From NCBI RefSeq assembly GCF_001544615.1, contig NZ_FCNV02000003.1, positions 434,001-498,000 of the forward strand: a stretch of DNA of 64,000 bases. The letters run 5' to 3'. The stretch is from Caballeronia concitans (lineage in GTDB: Bacteria; Pseudomonadota; Gammaproteobacteria; Burkholderiales; Burkholderiaceae). A program made the translations under genes and the position numbers. Under the pieces are notes generated by a model that saw nothing but the letters and a program-made list of their open reading frames with translations, was not told the DNA's origin and made no database searches. How positions within the stretch are numbered: the stretch's first letter is position 1; each line of letters opens with the position of its first letter. Shown one piece after another: positions 54,284-62,888 of this stretch.

Positions 54284-54425
54284 GCGGTCCCGTTCTTTCT
54301 GGACGATGCGGTTTCGCAAAGTATTTTGGTTCGTCGCGTTGTGGGTCGCCGGGGTCGGCGGAGCCATGCTGCTCGCACTGCCGTTCAAGTTGTTGATCAG
54401 GTGGGGCACTTCGGCGGGGTTTTGA
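54261..54425 (+). CDS. DUF2474-type small bd-oxidase subunit (CydX-like)
   Basis: A 54-aa peptide whose ATG lies inside the end of cydB. It has a basic N-terminus (SRSFWTMRFRKVFW), one transmembrane helix (FVALWVAGVGGAMLLAL) and a short tail ending WGTSAGF. Small single-helix subunits are found next to CydAB in many proteobacteria and stabilise the haem groups. The DUF2474 assignment is from memory of the layout. The intergenic repeat copy B begins about 45 bp downstream. Confidence 0.8.
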   Translation: MANITITERSRSFWTMRFRKVFWFVALWVAGVGGAMLLALPFKLLIRWGTSAGF

Positions 54426-54472
54426 GGCTGCGTTCCTTTTTGCGGCAACGGGCGGCTCTTTCAGTAGCCGCC

Positions 54473-54667
54473 TCCCCGGCGGAGGGGTCACTTTCTTTGC
54501 TGCTGCAAAGAAAGTAACCAAAGAAAGCAGCTTTTTTTCGAACCGCCCTAAGCATCAATCCGCTGGTCACTTCGCAGACAATCGGTGGCACTCAGCTTGA
54601 CACAGCCCTGAATCACCTTCCACGCCCACTGAGCGCAACGTCAGCCGAGCCCCCTGGCTCGGCTAAA
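54473..54667. repeat. Bipartite intergenic repeat, copy B
   Basis: The second copy of the element at 569-750, same orientation. Block 1 (54484-54536) includes the identical 10-bp hairpin (54491-54500 with 54505-54514). The spacer (54537-54585) differs completely. Block 2 (54586-54666) ends in an 8-bp hairpin (54644-54651 with 54656-54663). It lies between the cyd operon and a convergent permease gene, so again it can serve as a terminator. Confidence 0.85.
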
Positions 54668-54703
54668 ACCGATCTTGCGTTTTTCCAAGCGCTTTTTTCG
54701 CAC

Positions 54704-55756
54704 TCAGAACCACCACGCCGCAATCGCGCCGCCGACGATTCCGAATATCACCACCGCCGCCGCAACAAACGCCAGCACCTTCCTCGGGAACGATCGCCCC
54801 AGCATCGCCAGCGACGGCACGCTCACCGGCGGCAACGTCATCAACAACGCGCCCGCCGGACCGGCCGCCATGCCAAGCGACAGCATCGCCTGGATAATCG
54901 GCACCTCGCCCGCCGTCGGAATCACGAACAGCATCCCCGCGACCGCGAACGCCACGATCCACAACGCGCCATTGCCGATATCCGGCCCAATGTGCGGGAA
55001 CAGCCACGCGCGCGCCGCGCCCAGCAGCAAAACCAGCACGATGTACTCCGGCACCAGCCGCAACGTCATCCGGCCAAGAATCTTCAGCCAGCGCGTGAAT
55101 GCCGTGCCGGGATCGTCCTCGTCGATCAACTTCGACAACGCCTCGCGGGATGCCGCCGCCTGCGCCGGCGTCACCATGCGATTCACCGCATAGCCAAGGC
55201 CGAACACCATCAGCACGCCAAGCACTAGGCGCAAGCCCGTCCATTGCCAGCCCAGCACGAAGCCCATGAACACCAGCGCCGCCGGATTCAGCACCGTGTT
55301 GCCCAGCCAGAACGCGATGGCCGCGCCCGGCGCCGCCTGCCGCGCCCGCAAGCCCGCGACGACCGGCGCCGCGCAGCACGTGCACATCATCCCCGGCAAG
55401 GACATCAGGCCGCCGTTCACCACGCTCCCGAAGTCATGCTCGCCGAGCGCGCGCGCCACCCAGCGCGGCGGAATCAACGCCTGCACCGCCGATCCGAGCA
55501 AAAGGCCAAGCACCATCGCCTGCCAAATGGCCTTGCCGTACGCCATCGCGTAATCGAGTGCAGCCTGCCACGACGGCTCGGGCGCGCTCGCGGCCGTGCC
55601 CATCAGGATCGACTTGCCGATCGAATGCTGGCTCGCCGCGACGAACGCGCGGTTGTAGTACGGAAACCATTTGACATGGAAAAGGCCTACGACCGCGATC
55701 AGCAGGAACACCATCCAGCCGAGCGCGACGCGAGGTTGTCGGAACGTGGTCATCAT
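54704..55756 (-). CDS. UPF0718 / ArsP-like permease
   Basis: A 350-aa membrane protein with about ten helices. Its hallmark is MCTCCAAPVVAGLRARQA in the first half, with GNTVLNPAALVF, and the symmetrical IPTAGEVPIIQAMLSLGMAAGPAGALLMTLPPVSVPS in the second half. This is the DUF318 family, which includes the organoarsenical exporter ArsP and many uncharacterised members. The start is one of two adjacent ATG codons (55756/55753). It lies 28 bp downstream of the tRNA selenouridine synthase gene on the same strand, so the two are likely co-transcribed. Confidence 0.85.
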   Translation of the reverse strand: MMTTFRQPRVALGWMVFLLIAVVGLFHVKWFPYYNRAFVAASQHSIGKSILMGTAASAPEPSWQAALDYAMAYGKAIWQAMVLGLLLGSAVQALIPPRWVARALGEHDFGSVVNGGLMSLPGMMCTCCAAPVVAGLRARQAAPGAAIAFWLGNTVLNPAALVFMGFVLGWQWTGLRLVLGVLMVFGLGYAVNRMVTPAQAAASREALSKLIDEDDPGTAFTRWLKILGRMTLRLVPEYIVLVLLLGAARAWLFPHIGPDIGNGALWIVAFAVAGMLFVIPTAGEVPIIQAMLSLGMAAGPAGALLMTLPPVSVPSLAMLGRSFPRKVLAFVAAAVVIFGIVGGAIAAWWF

Positions 55757-55784
55757 CTTTATTTCGTCGAGTGGAACAAGAAAC

Positions 55785-56852
55785 TTAGCCGAGCGCGGGA
55801 GCCGTCTCGGACAATTGTGCAAGCAGCGCCTTCGCCTGATCGAGGCTGTCCGCGTCGTTCGGACGGAACAGCATGTGCGCCGCCTGAGGCAACTGCGTGT
55901 AAAGCGCGCGGCTGCTGCGGCCGTAGGCCGGATCATAGTGCCGGTCGATCAGCTCCGCGAAAAGCTCGGCGCGCGCGCCTTCATCGATCAGGCGATGCCA
56001 GTGCGCCACGCGCTCGCGGCTATGCAGCGCGACGAGCTTCGCCAATTGCGTCTTGAAATGCGCGGGATCGTCGAAGAGATGCGCGTAGTCCTGCAAAAGA
56101 AACGCGATGCGGTCCTCGCGGCGCGCTTCGACTTCGACGCACGCAGCGGCGTGCAGGCTGTCGAGCAGGGAATCGGGCATCGTGATCGCGCCGATGCGCC
56201 GCCCTTCCGCCTCGATGAAAACGGGCCGCGCCGGATCGAAGCCGCGCAGCGTCGCGACGAGCGCCGAATCGAACGCTTTCTGCGACGGCTGATCGCGCCC
56301 CGGCAGCGCGCCGAGCAGCGAACCGCGATGCGACGCCATCCCTTCCAGGTCCAGCACCTGCGCGCCCGCCTGCCCGAGCGCCTGCAGCAGCCGCGTCTTG
56401 CCACTGCCCGTGTGGCCGATCAGCGCGACATAGCGATATTGGCCGGGCAGCGTCGTCAGCCGGTCGAGCACGTCGCGCCGGTAACTCTTGTAGCCGCCGT
56501 CGAGCTGACGCGCCTGCCAGCCGATCATGTTGAGCCACGTCGTCATGGCGCCGGAGCGCTTGCCGCCGCGCCAGCAATAGACGAGCGGCCGCCAGTTGCG
56601 CGGCCGGTCGGCGAAAAGCGTGTCCAGATGACGCGCGATATTGCGCGCGACCATCGCCGCGCCCACGCGCGTCGCCTCGAACGGCGAGACCTGCTTGTAC
56701 ATCGTGCCGACGATCACGCGCTCCTCATTGTCCAGCACCGGCGCGTTGATGGCGCCCGGAATGTGGTCCTCGGCGAATTCGAGCGGCGTGCGGACATCGA
56801 CGATATCTTCGAAATCGCCGAGGCGATCGATAGGAACGAGCAGGTTTTTCAC
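55785..56852 (-). CDS. selU: tRNA 2-selenouridine synthase
   Basis: A 355-aa enzyme, also called MnmH. The N-terminal rhodanese domain has DIVDVRTPLEFAEDHIPGAIN and the catalytic cysteine in VYCWRGGKRSG. The C-terminal P-loop domain has GHTGSGKTRLL and the family segments GMASHRGSLLG and FIEAEGRRIG. It replaces sulfur of 2-thiouridine with selenium at the wobble position of certain tRNAs, using selenophosphate. The best start is GTG at 56852 (KNLLVPIDRL follows), as the frame is open much further upstream opposite eutB. No selD is nearby. Confidence 0.93.
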   Translation of the reverse strand: MKNLLVPIDRLGDFEDIVDVRTPLEFAEDHIPGAINAPVLDNEERVIVGTMYKQVSPFEATRVGAAMVARNIARHLDTLFADRPRNWRPLVYCWRGGKRSGAMTTWLNMIGWQARQLDGGYKSYRRDVLDRLTTLPGQYRYVALIGHTGSGKTRLLQALGQAGAQVLDLEGMASHRGSLLGALPGRDQPSQKAFDSALVATLRGFDPARPVFIEAEGRRIGAITMPDSLLDSLHAAACVEVEARREDRIAFLLQDYAHLFDDPAHFKTQLAKLVALHSRERVAHWHRLIDEGARAELFAELIDRHYDPAYGRSSRALYTQLPQAAHMLFRPNDADSLDQAKALLAQLSETAPALG

Positions 56853-56987
56853 TTGAAAATCAACGGGAACGAGGCGGCGGCGAAGCCTGAAATTATCGCA
56901 CGGCTCGGCTTTTCGCTTCAGCGCCCGATTTTTGCGACGGAACGCGTTACGGTTAAAGTGACAGGAACACCGGTCCGGGAAAAAGCG

Positions 56988-58376
56988 ATGAGCTACCACG
57001 AGACGATCGGCGCGCGCCGCTACCGCTTCGACGACCTGAAGACGCTGCTCGCCCGCGCGAGTCCGCAGCGCTCCGGCGACGAACTCGCGGGCGTCGCGGC
57101 GGCGTCGGAGGAAGAGCGCGTCGCCGCGAAAATGGCGCTCGCGCAGGTGCCGCTGCGCGCGTTCCTCGACGAGCCGCTCATCCCCTATGAAGACGACGAA
57201 GTCACGCGCCTGATCGTCGATACCCACGACGCCGACGCTTTCGCGCCGATCGCGCATCTGACCGTCGGCGAGTTCCGCGAGTGGCTGCTGTCGGACGCCG
57301 CCGATACCGTCGCGCTCGAGCGCATCAAGATGGGCGTGACGCCGGAAATGGCCGCGGCCGTGTCGAAACTGATGCGCAATCAGGATCTGATCGTCGCCGC
57401 GAAAAAGCGCCCCGTCGTCACGCGCTTTCGCACGACCATCGGCCTGCCGGGCCGGCTCTCGGTGCGTATTCAGCCGAATCATCCGACCGACGATCCGAAG
57501 GGCATCGCCGCGTCCATGCTCGACGGCCTCTTTTACGGCTGCGGCGATGCCGTCATCGGCATCAATCCGGCATCGGACTCGCCCGCCGCCATCGCCGCGC
57601 TGCTCACGATGATGGACGACTTCCGCCAGCGCTACGACGTGCCGATGCAATCGTGCGTCCTCACGCACGTCACCAACACGATCGCCGCCATCGAGCGCGG
57701 CGCGCCCGTCGATCTCGTGTTCCAGTCGGTCGCCGGGACGGAGCGCGCGAACGCGGGCTTCGGCGTATCGCTCGCGCTGTTGCAGGAGGCGCGCGACGCG
57801 GCGCAATCGCTGGCGCGCGGGACCGTCGGCGATAACGTGATGTACTTCGAAACGGGCCAGGGCAGCGCGTTGTCGGCGAACGCGCATCACAACGTCGATC
57901 AGCAGACGTGCGAGGCACGCGCCTACGCGGTCGCACGCCGGTTCGATCCGCTTTTGACGAACACAGTGGTCGGCTTCATTGGTCCGGAATATCTCTACGA
58001 TGGACGCCAGATCATCCGCGCGGGGCTGGAGGATCACTTCTGCGGCAAGCTGCTCGGCGTGCCGATGGGCTGCGACATCTGCTACACGAATCACGCGCAG
58101 GCGGACCAGGACGACATGGACACGCTTCTGACGCTGCTCGGCGTCGCGGGCGTGAACTTCATCATGGGCGTGCCCGGCGCCGACGACGTCATGCTGAACT
58201 ACCAAAGCACCTCGTTCCACGACGCGCTGTACATCCGCCGTGTGCTGGACCTGAAACGCGCGCCGGAATTCGAGGCGTGGCTCGCGAAAATGCGCGTCAC
58301 GGATACGCACGGCGCGCTGCTTTCCGCGCACACGCAAGCGCAAACTCAACCGCTGCTCGACTGGATCGACGAATGA
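56988..58376 (+). CDS. eutB: Ethanolamine ammonia-lyase large subunit
   Basis: A 462-aa subunit with the family stretches RFRTTIGLPGRLSVRIQPNHPTDD, DGLFYGCGDAVIGINP, QSCVLTHVTNTIAAIERG and YFETGQGSALSANAHHNVDQQT, and the C-terminal GVPMGCDICYTNHAQADQDD. With EutC and adenosylcobalamin it splits ethanolamine into acetaldehyde and ammonia. ATG with GGGA upstream. Divergent from selU, 135 bp away. No microcompartment shell genes, permease or reactivase are present. Confidence 0.97.
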   Translation: MSYHETIGARRYRFDDLKTLLARASPQRSGDELAGVAAASEEERVAAKMALAQVPLRAFLDEPLIPYEDDEVTRLIVDTHDADAFAPIAHLTVGEFREWLLSDAADTVALERIKMGVTPEMAAAVSKLMRNQDLIVAAKKRPVVTRFRTTIGLPGRLSVRIQPNHPTDDPKGIAASMLDGLFYGCGDAVIGINPASDSPAAIAALLTMMDDFRQRYDVPMQSCVLTHVTNTIAAIERGAPVDLVFQSVAGTERANAGFGVSLALLQEARDAAQSLARGTVGDNVMYFETGQGSALSANAHHNVDQQTCEARAYAVARRFDPLLTNTVVGFIGPEYLYDGRQIIRAGLEDHFCGKLLGVPMGCDICYTNHAQADQDDMDTLLTLLGVAGVNFIMGVPGADDVMLNYQSTSFHDALYIRRVLDLKRAPEFEAWLAKMRVTDTHGALLSAHTQAQTQPLLDWIDE

Positions 58377-59143
58377 CGATCGAACCGAATCCGTGGGAGG
58401 CGCTGCGGCGCTTCACGAACGCGCGTATCGCGCTCGGGCGCGCGGGCAGCAGCCTGCCGACCGCGCCGTTGCTCGCGTTCCAGCTCGCGCACGCGCAGGC
58501 GCGCGATGCGGTACATCATCCTTTGGATACGGCCGCGCTCGCCGATGCCATCCGCGCCGCCGGTTTCGACACGCTCGAAGCCGCGAGCGCCGCGCCGGAT
58601 CGCGACTGTTATCTGCGTCGCCCGGACCTGGGCCGCACGCTCGACGATGCCAGCGCCGCGCGCCTCGCCGCGCACGCATCGGAGAACGATATCGTGTTCG
58701 TCGCCGCCGATGGCCTCTCGGCCGTAGCGACGCAGCGCCACGCCGCGCCGCTGCTCGCGAAGCTGCGTCCGATGCTCGACGGCTGGGCGACCGGTCCCGT
58801 CGTGATCGCGACGCAGGCGCGCGTTGCGTTGGGCGACGGTATCGGTGAGCTTTTACGGGCGCGGATCGTCGTGATGATGATCGGCGAGCGGCCGGGCCTG
58901 AGTTCGCCCGACAGCCTCGGCCTCTACGTGACGTACGCGCCGTGCGCGGGGCGCAGCGATGCGGAGCGCAACTGCATATCGAACGTGCGGCCCGAGGGAC
59001 TCGGCTACGACGCCGCCGCGTTCAAGCTGCACTGGCTGCTGAACGAAGCGCGGCGGCTGAAGCTCACCGGCGTGGCGCTGAAGGATCACAGCGGCGCGCT
59101 GGCCTCGCCATCGAACGTGGGGAAAATCGAAGGAAGCGCCTAA
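58373..59143 (+). CDS. eutC: Ethanolamine ammonia-lyase small subunit
   Basis: A 256-aa subunit. The start ATG overlaps the eutB stop (ATGA), so the two are coupled. Typical stretches are NARIALGRAGSSLPTAPLLAFQLAHAQARDAVH, SENDIVFVAADGLSA, IGERPGLSSPDSLGLYVTYAP and ERNCISNVRPEGL. The C-terminal domain forms part of the cobalamin site. Its 3' end overlaps the convergent regulator gene by four bases. Confidence 0.96.
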   Translation: MTIEPNPWEALRRFTNARIALGRAGSSLPTAPLLAFQLAHAQARDAVHHPLDTAALADAIRAAGFDTLEAASAAPDRDCYLRRPDLGRTLDDASAARLAAHASENDIVFVAADGLSAVATQRHAAPLLAKLRPMLDGWATGPVVIATQARVALGDGIGELLRARIVVMMIGERPGLSSPDSLGLYVTYAPCAGRSDAERNCISNVRPEGLGYDAAAFKLHWLLNEARRLKLTGVALKDHSGALASPSNVGKIEGSA

Positions 59144-61002
59144 CTCCGCAACTTGCGATACACCGTCGTGCGCGATACGCCGAGCGCCCGCGCCGTCGCC
59201 GATACGTTGCCGCCATGTTTTTCGAGCGCCGCCGCCACCGCGCTGACGGCGATATCGGCGAGGCGCGCATCGCTCGCGGACGGCGACGGCGCTTGCTCCG
59301 GCGGCGCATCGTCGAATTCTTCGAGAAAGTCGCGCGGAAGATGCTCCATGCGAATGCATGTGTCGTGATCGTCGAGCATGGCCGAAGCCGTGCGCAGCAC
59401 GTTGCTCAACTGCCGCAAGTTGCCCGGCCAGCGATGCCGCTCGAACAGCGCGAGCACGCTTTCGTCGATGCCGATTGCACGCCCCGCGCAGCCATCGACG
59501 GCGAGCAGCCGATGCACGACCGCGCGCAGATCGCTGCGCGCGCGAAGCGGCGGCAGCGTCACGGACAGCCCGTTGACGCGGTAATACAGGTCTTCGCGGA
59601 ACGTGCCCGCCGCGACCTGTTCGCGGAGCTTGCGATTGCTCGCGCAGATCAGCATGAAATCGACCGGCGTTGCGCGCGCCGCGCCGAGCGGCTCGACCAC
59701 GCGTTCCTGAAGCACGCGCAACAGGCGGCTTTGCAGCGCGAGCGGCATGTCGCCGATTTCATCGAGAAAGAGCGTGCCGCCGTTCGCCTGCACGATCTTG
59801 CCGGTGGCGCCGCGCTTCGCCGCGCCGGTGAACGCGCCTTGCGCGTAGCCGAAGAGTTCCGACTCGATCAGCGTTTCCGGCAGCGACGCGCAATTGACCG
59901 CGACGAACGGTCCCGCGCGACGCGGCGAATCGGCATGAATCGCGCGTGCGAGCATTTCCTTGCCCGCGCCGGTTTCCCCGCCGATGAGAATCGGGATCGG
60001 CTTGCCGATGACCTTGCGCACGCGTTCGACGATATCGCGCATGTGCGGATCGCCGGTGCAGAGTTCGAGCAGCTTCGATGGCGACGACGCGGGCTGCGCA
60101 TTCCGGCTGGGCGTCGTGAAGGCGCGGCGCGCATCGAATCGCACGCTCGCGAACACGCCGACGCCGTTGTGCAATTCGAGCCGGCACGTCTCGCCCGCGC
60201 GCGCGATCAAAACGTCTGCGCTCGCGCCGAACAGCGACGCAAGCGTCTGCGCCCGCAGCCGCCCGAGTTCGATGCCGAGCTGAAACTGCGCGCTCCGGTT
60301 CGCGCTGAGCAGGCGGCCGTCGAGATCGAATACGGCGATGCCTTCCATCAACGTGCCGATGAACTCCGGGCGGCTATGAAAATGGATGCGCAAGCCTTCG
60401 CGGAACGCGCTCGCGATCAGCCGGTTCTCGATCATCTGCCCGGACATCTTGACGAGCGCCATCGTGTGCTGATGGTAGCCGCGCCGGTCGCCGGTCACGT
60501 CGAGCACACCGCTCAGGTTGCCGAGCGGATCGAGGATCGGCACGCTCGAACAGGTGAGGAAATGATTCGCGCGCAGATAGTGCTGATCGCCGTGAACGGT
60601 GACGGCATCGCGCTCCGCGATGGTCGTGCCGATCGCGTTCGTGCCCTGCTGCGCCTCGCTCCAGACCGCGCCCGCCCGCAGCGCGACTTTCTGCGCGCGG
60701 GCGAGGAAATCGTCGTCGCCGAGCGAATGGAGGATGAGACCGCTCGCATCCGTCAGCGCGATCATGCTGTGCGTGTTCGCGATCTGCGCGTAGAGCGTCT
60801 CCATGACCGGCAGCGCGTGAGCGCACAGCGTGCGGCTCTCCTCGAGGCTCGCGGCCAGTTGAGACGCACTCAGCACGGCATACTCGGGACGCATCGTGGC
60901 GATCAGGCCGAACGTGGCCGAGCGCTCGTGAGCGTGGCGGATGACGTCCTGCTGCACGACGTCGCGATGCGCCGGCCGCAAAGCCGCGCCGATGGCATGC
61001 AT
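59140..61002 (-). CDS. AcoR-like sigma-54-dependent transcription activator
   Basis: A 620-aa activator. An N-terminal sensory part (about residues 60-225, GAF-like, with WSEAQQGTNAIGTTIAERDAV and CSSVPILDPLGNLSGVLDVTGDR) is followed by a PAS-like region (LMEGIAVFDLDGRLLSANRSA). The AAA+ domain has Walker A GETGAGKEM, the sigma-54 contact GAFTGAAKRG and Walker B LFLDEIGDM, and the C-terminus has a Fis helix-turn-helix (VSATARALGVSRTTVYRKL). AcoR-like proteins control acetoin or alcohol metabolism. The convergent gene arrangement suggests that it may regulate eutBC, but that is unproven. AGGAGG precedes the ATG. Confidence 0.93.
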   Translation of the reverse strand: MHAIGAALRPAHRDVVQQDVIRHAHERSATFGLIATMRPEYAVLSASQLAASLEESRTLCAHALPVMETLYAQIANTHSMIALTDASGLILHSLGDDDFLARAQKVALRAGAVWSEAQQGTNAIGTTIAERDAVTVHGDQHYLRANHFLTCSSVPILDPLGNLSGVLDVTGDRRGYHQHTMALVKMSGQMIENRLIASAFREGLRIHFHSRPEFIGTLMEGIAVFDLDGRLLSANRSAQFQLGIELGRLRAQTLASLFGASADVLIARAGETCRLELHNGVGVFASVRFDARRAFTTPSRNAQPASSPSKLLELCTGDPHMRDIVERVRKVIGKPIPILIGGETGAGKEMLARAIHADSPRRAGPFVAVNCASLPETLIESELFGYAQGAFTGAAKRGATGKIVQANGGTLFLDEIGDMPLALQSRLLRVLQERVVEPLGAARATPVDFMLICASNRKLREQVAAGTFREDLYYRVNGLSVTLPPLRARSDLRAVVHRLLAVDGCAGRAIGIDESVLALFERHRWPGNLRQLSNVLRTASAMLDDHDTCIRMEHLPRDFLEEFDDAPPEQAPSPSASDARLADIAVSAVAAALEKHGGNVSATARALGVSRTTVYRKLRS

Positions 61003-61156
61003 GGGCTCCTCCTCGTCGATCCATCGCGCGCGTGGCCAATGGGCCCGCGCCGCCGGTCGAATGTCTCCTTCACGGAATTTAACATTGTCCCGGCGCGTGG
61101 GTCGATGCGAGGAAGCGCCTATGACTGCCCGCTTCAGCCGCCCTTGACGGGCGCCG

Positions 61157-61330
61157 TCAGAGCACGAGCGATCCCGCCGAAATCGCGACGATTAGGAAGA
61201 TCACGAACAGCACGAGGAAGATGAAGAAGCAGATTTTCGCGATGCCCGCCGCCCCGGACGACACGCGCCCGAAGCCGAAGAAGCCGGCGATAACGGAGAT
61301 GACCGCGAAGAGAATGGCGAGTTTGAGCAT
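61157..61330 (-). CDS. DUF1328-family small membrane protein
   Basis: A 57-aa peptide with two hydrophobic helices (LKLAILFAVISVIAGFFGFG and ICFFIFLVLFVIFLIVAI) separated by a short RVSSGAAGIAK loop, the hallmark of the DUF1328/YtjA family. AAAGGA precedes the ATG. Members are often induced by stress; the function is not known. Confidence 0.9.
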   Translation of the reverse strand: MLKLAILFAVISVIAGFFGFGRVSSGAAGIAKICFFIFLVLFVIFLIVAISAGSLVL

Positions 61331-61435
61331 GACAGCGTCCTTTGTTGTTATCGGATGCCGTGCTCCTTGCAAGCGATGTGCCACTTTATTCTGTGGACGT
61401 GGATTGGATGGACAGTTAGTTGCCTCTTCCAGTTT

Positions 61436-61465
61436 AAAAGAGCAGCGCCACAAGCCGCTGCTCTT
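61436..61465 (-). terminator. Rho-independent terminator of opgC
   Basis: Stem AAGAGCAGCG / CGCTGCTCTT (61438-61447 with 61456-61465), 8-nt loop, with a short T-run on the minus strand, 7 bp after the opgC stop. Confidence 0.8.
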
Positions 61466-61472
61466 CTCGAAA

Positions 61473-62618
61473 TCAACGCACGCCGCCCGCGCGATTGTCC
61501 GTGGTGGCCGCAACCGTCGCCGGAGCGGGCGCGCCTTGCCGCGTGCGCAGCCAGTTCGCAATCGGCTGATGCACTTGCGGCACCGAAAGCAGCGCGGAAA
61601 TCGCAATGGCATCGGCGGCTAGACCGGCGGGCACGTTGATGAGGCCGTCGGTCAGCGTGAAAAGAATCGAATCGACGACGAGCGAAATCACCGTTCCCGC
61701 GACGAAGCACACCATGCCGTCACGCCCCACCGCGCCGATCCACGGCAAGCGCCGCGCGACTTCCTTCACCACGCCATAGCGGGCGAGATTCGTCGCGATC
61801 CACGCGATCGCCAGGAAATTGACGACGCGCGCGCCCGCGAGATCGCGCTTGAACGCGCTGTCGAGCACGGGCGGCAGCACGAGCAGCTTGTAATACGCCA
61901 TGCCGATGATGAGCGCGAGCGCCGCCGCGCTGATCGTCCAGCCCGAGCGGTGCGACGTGATCCGCTGATACACCGGCTGGCAGCGCGCGAGCACGCCGAG
62001 CATGAACATCAGTTGCCAGGCGGCGGGGTTGAAGTCCCAGAGCGTGTCGTCGGCGGACGGCATGTATTCGCCGATCTGCGGCGCGCACGCCCACAGCGCG
62101 AGGCTTAAGCCCAGCAGCAGCCACGGCTTGCTGCGCGCGAGCGGCAGCGCGAGCGGCACCGACAGCGCGAAGAGCGCGTACATCGGCAGGACGGCTGCGA
62201 GATACGGCTGGCGCTCGAACGTCAGGATTTGCGCGAGCGAAGCCAGCGGCGCCGAGGTCACGCTGTCCAGATCGTGCAGCACGAGATTCGGCGCGTGACC
62301 GTAGAACGGGCGCAGCAGGAAGGTCGCGACCAGCATCAGCACGGCCGTGACCAGAAACGCGCGATAGATTTCGAACGCGCGCTTGACGAAGCGCATGCGC
62401 GCGGCGCTTTCCGAGCGGCGTTCGGCGAGCGACGCGTACGCGGTCGCGGTTGCGAAGCCGCCGAGAAACACGAAGACTTCGGCGGCGTCGTTGAGCGCGA
62501 ACGCGTGCAGCGTGAAGCGCGACAACATGCTCCCGCCGATATGATCGACGACGATGATCAGCAGGACGAGTCCCCGGAAGAAGTCCAGCTCGACGAGGCG
62601 TTGCGATTTTCCGGACAT
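61473..62618 (-). CDS. opgC: OpgC-family membrane protein (osmoregulated periplasmic glucan succinylation)
   Basis: A 381-aa protein with about ten helices. The N-terminus RLVELDFFRGLVLLIIVVDHIGGS and FALNDAAEVFVFLGGFATATAY are diagnostic of the OpgC group of acyltransferase-3-like proteins. FGHAPN-like (YGHAPNLVLHDL) and the central FNPAAWQLMFMLGVLA are also typical. It transfers succinyl residues to periplasmic glucans. The opgG/opgH synthase genes are not in this window. ATG at 62618. Confidence 0.92.
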   Translation of the reverse strand: MSGKSQRLVELDFFRGLVLLIIVVDHIGGSMLSRFTLHAFALNDAAEVFVFLGGFATATAYASLAERRSESAARMRFVKRAFEIYRAFLVTAVLMLVATFLLRPFYGHAPNLVLHDLDSVTSAPLASLAQILTFERQPYLAAVLPMYALFALSVPLALPLARSKPWLLLGLSLALWACAPQIGEYMPSADDTLWDFNPAAWQLMFMLGVLARCQPVYQRITSHRSGWTISAAALALIIGMAYYKLLVLPPVLDSAFKRDLAGARVVNFLAIAWIATNLARYGVVKEVARRLPWIGAVGRDGMVCFVAGTVISLVVDSILFTLTDGLINVPAGLAADAIAISALLSVPQVHQPIANWLRTRQGAPAPATVAATTDNRAGGVR

Positions 62619-62888
62619 GCGGCGTATGGTGGTTTTCTGCGGCGCGCAGGAGGTTTAGGCGGCGACCGCGCGGACGCGGCATCGAAGCGTAGGAGTTTAC
62701 CCTTAAATGCGGCGGTGCATCATCGGAACAGACGCAGTTTTCCGTTTCAAATCCGTTATTTGTGGCTTTCCGGACTTCCCGAAGCAGTTCTGACCGCCCG
62801 ATATCCCGAAAAGTTTTCACTTTGCTTTCATTTTCGGGATCGATCAGGCTAAGATCACGCCCTCTCCCCAAACGACTGGCACGCTCGC

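Noticed and set aside
62619-62888. Possible manganese (yybP-ykoY) riboswitch upstream of the TerC gene
   Set aside because: TerC genes sometimes carry one, but the conserved stem and loop sequences are not visible here.
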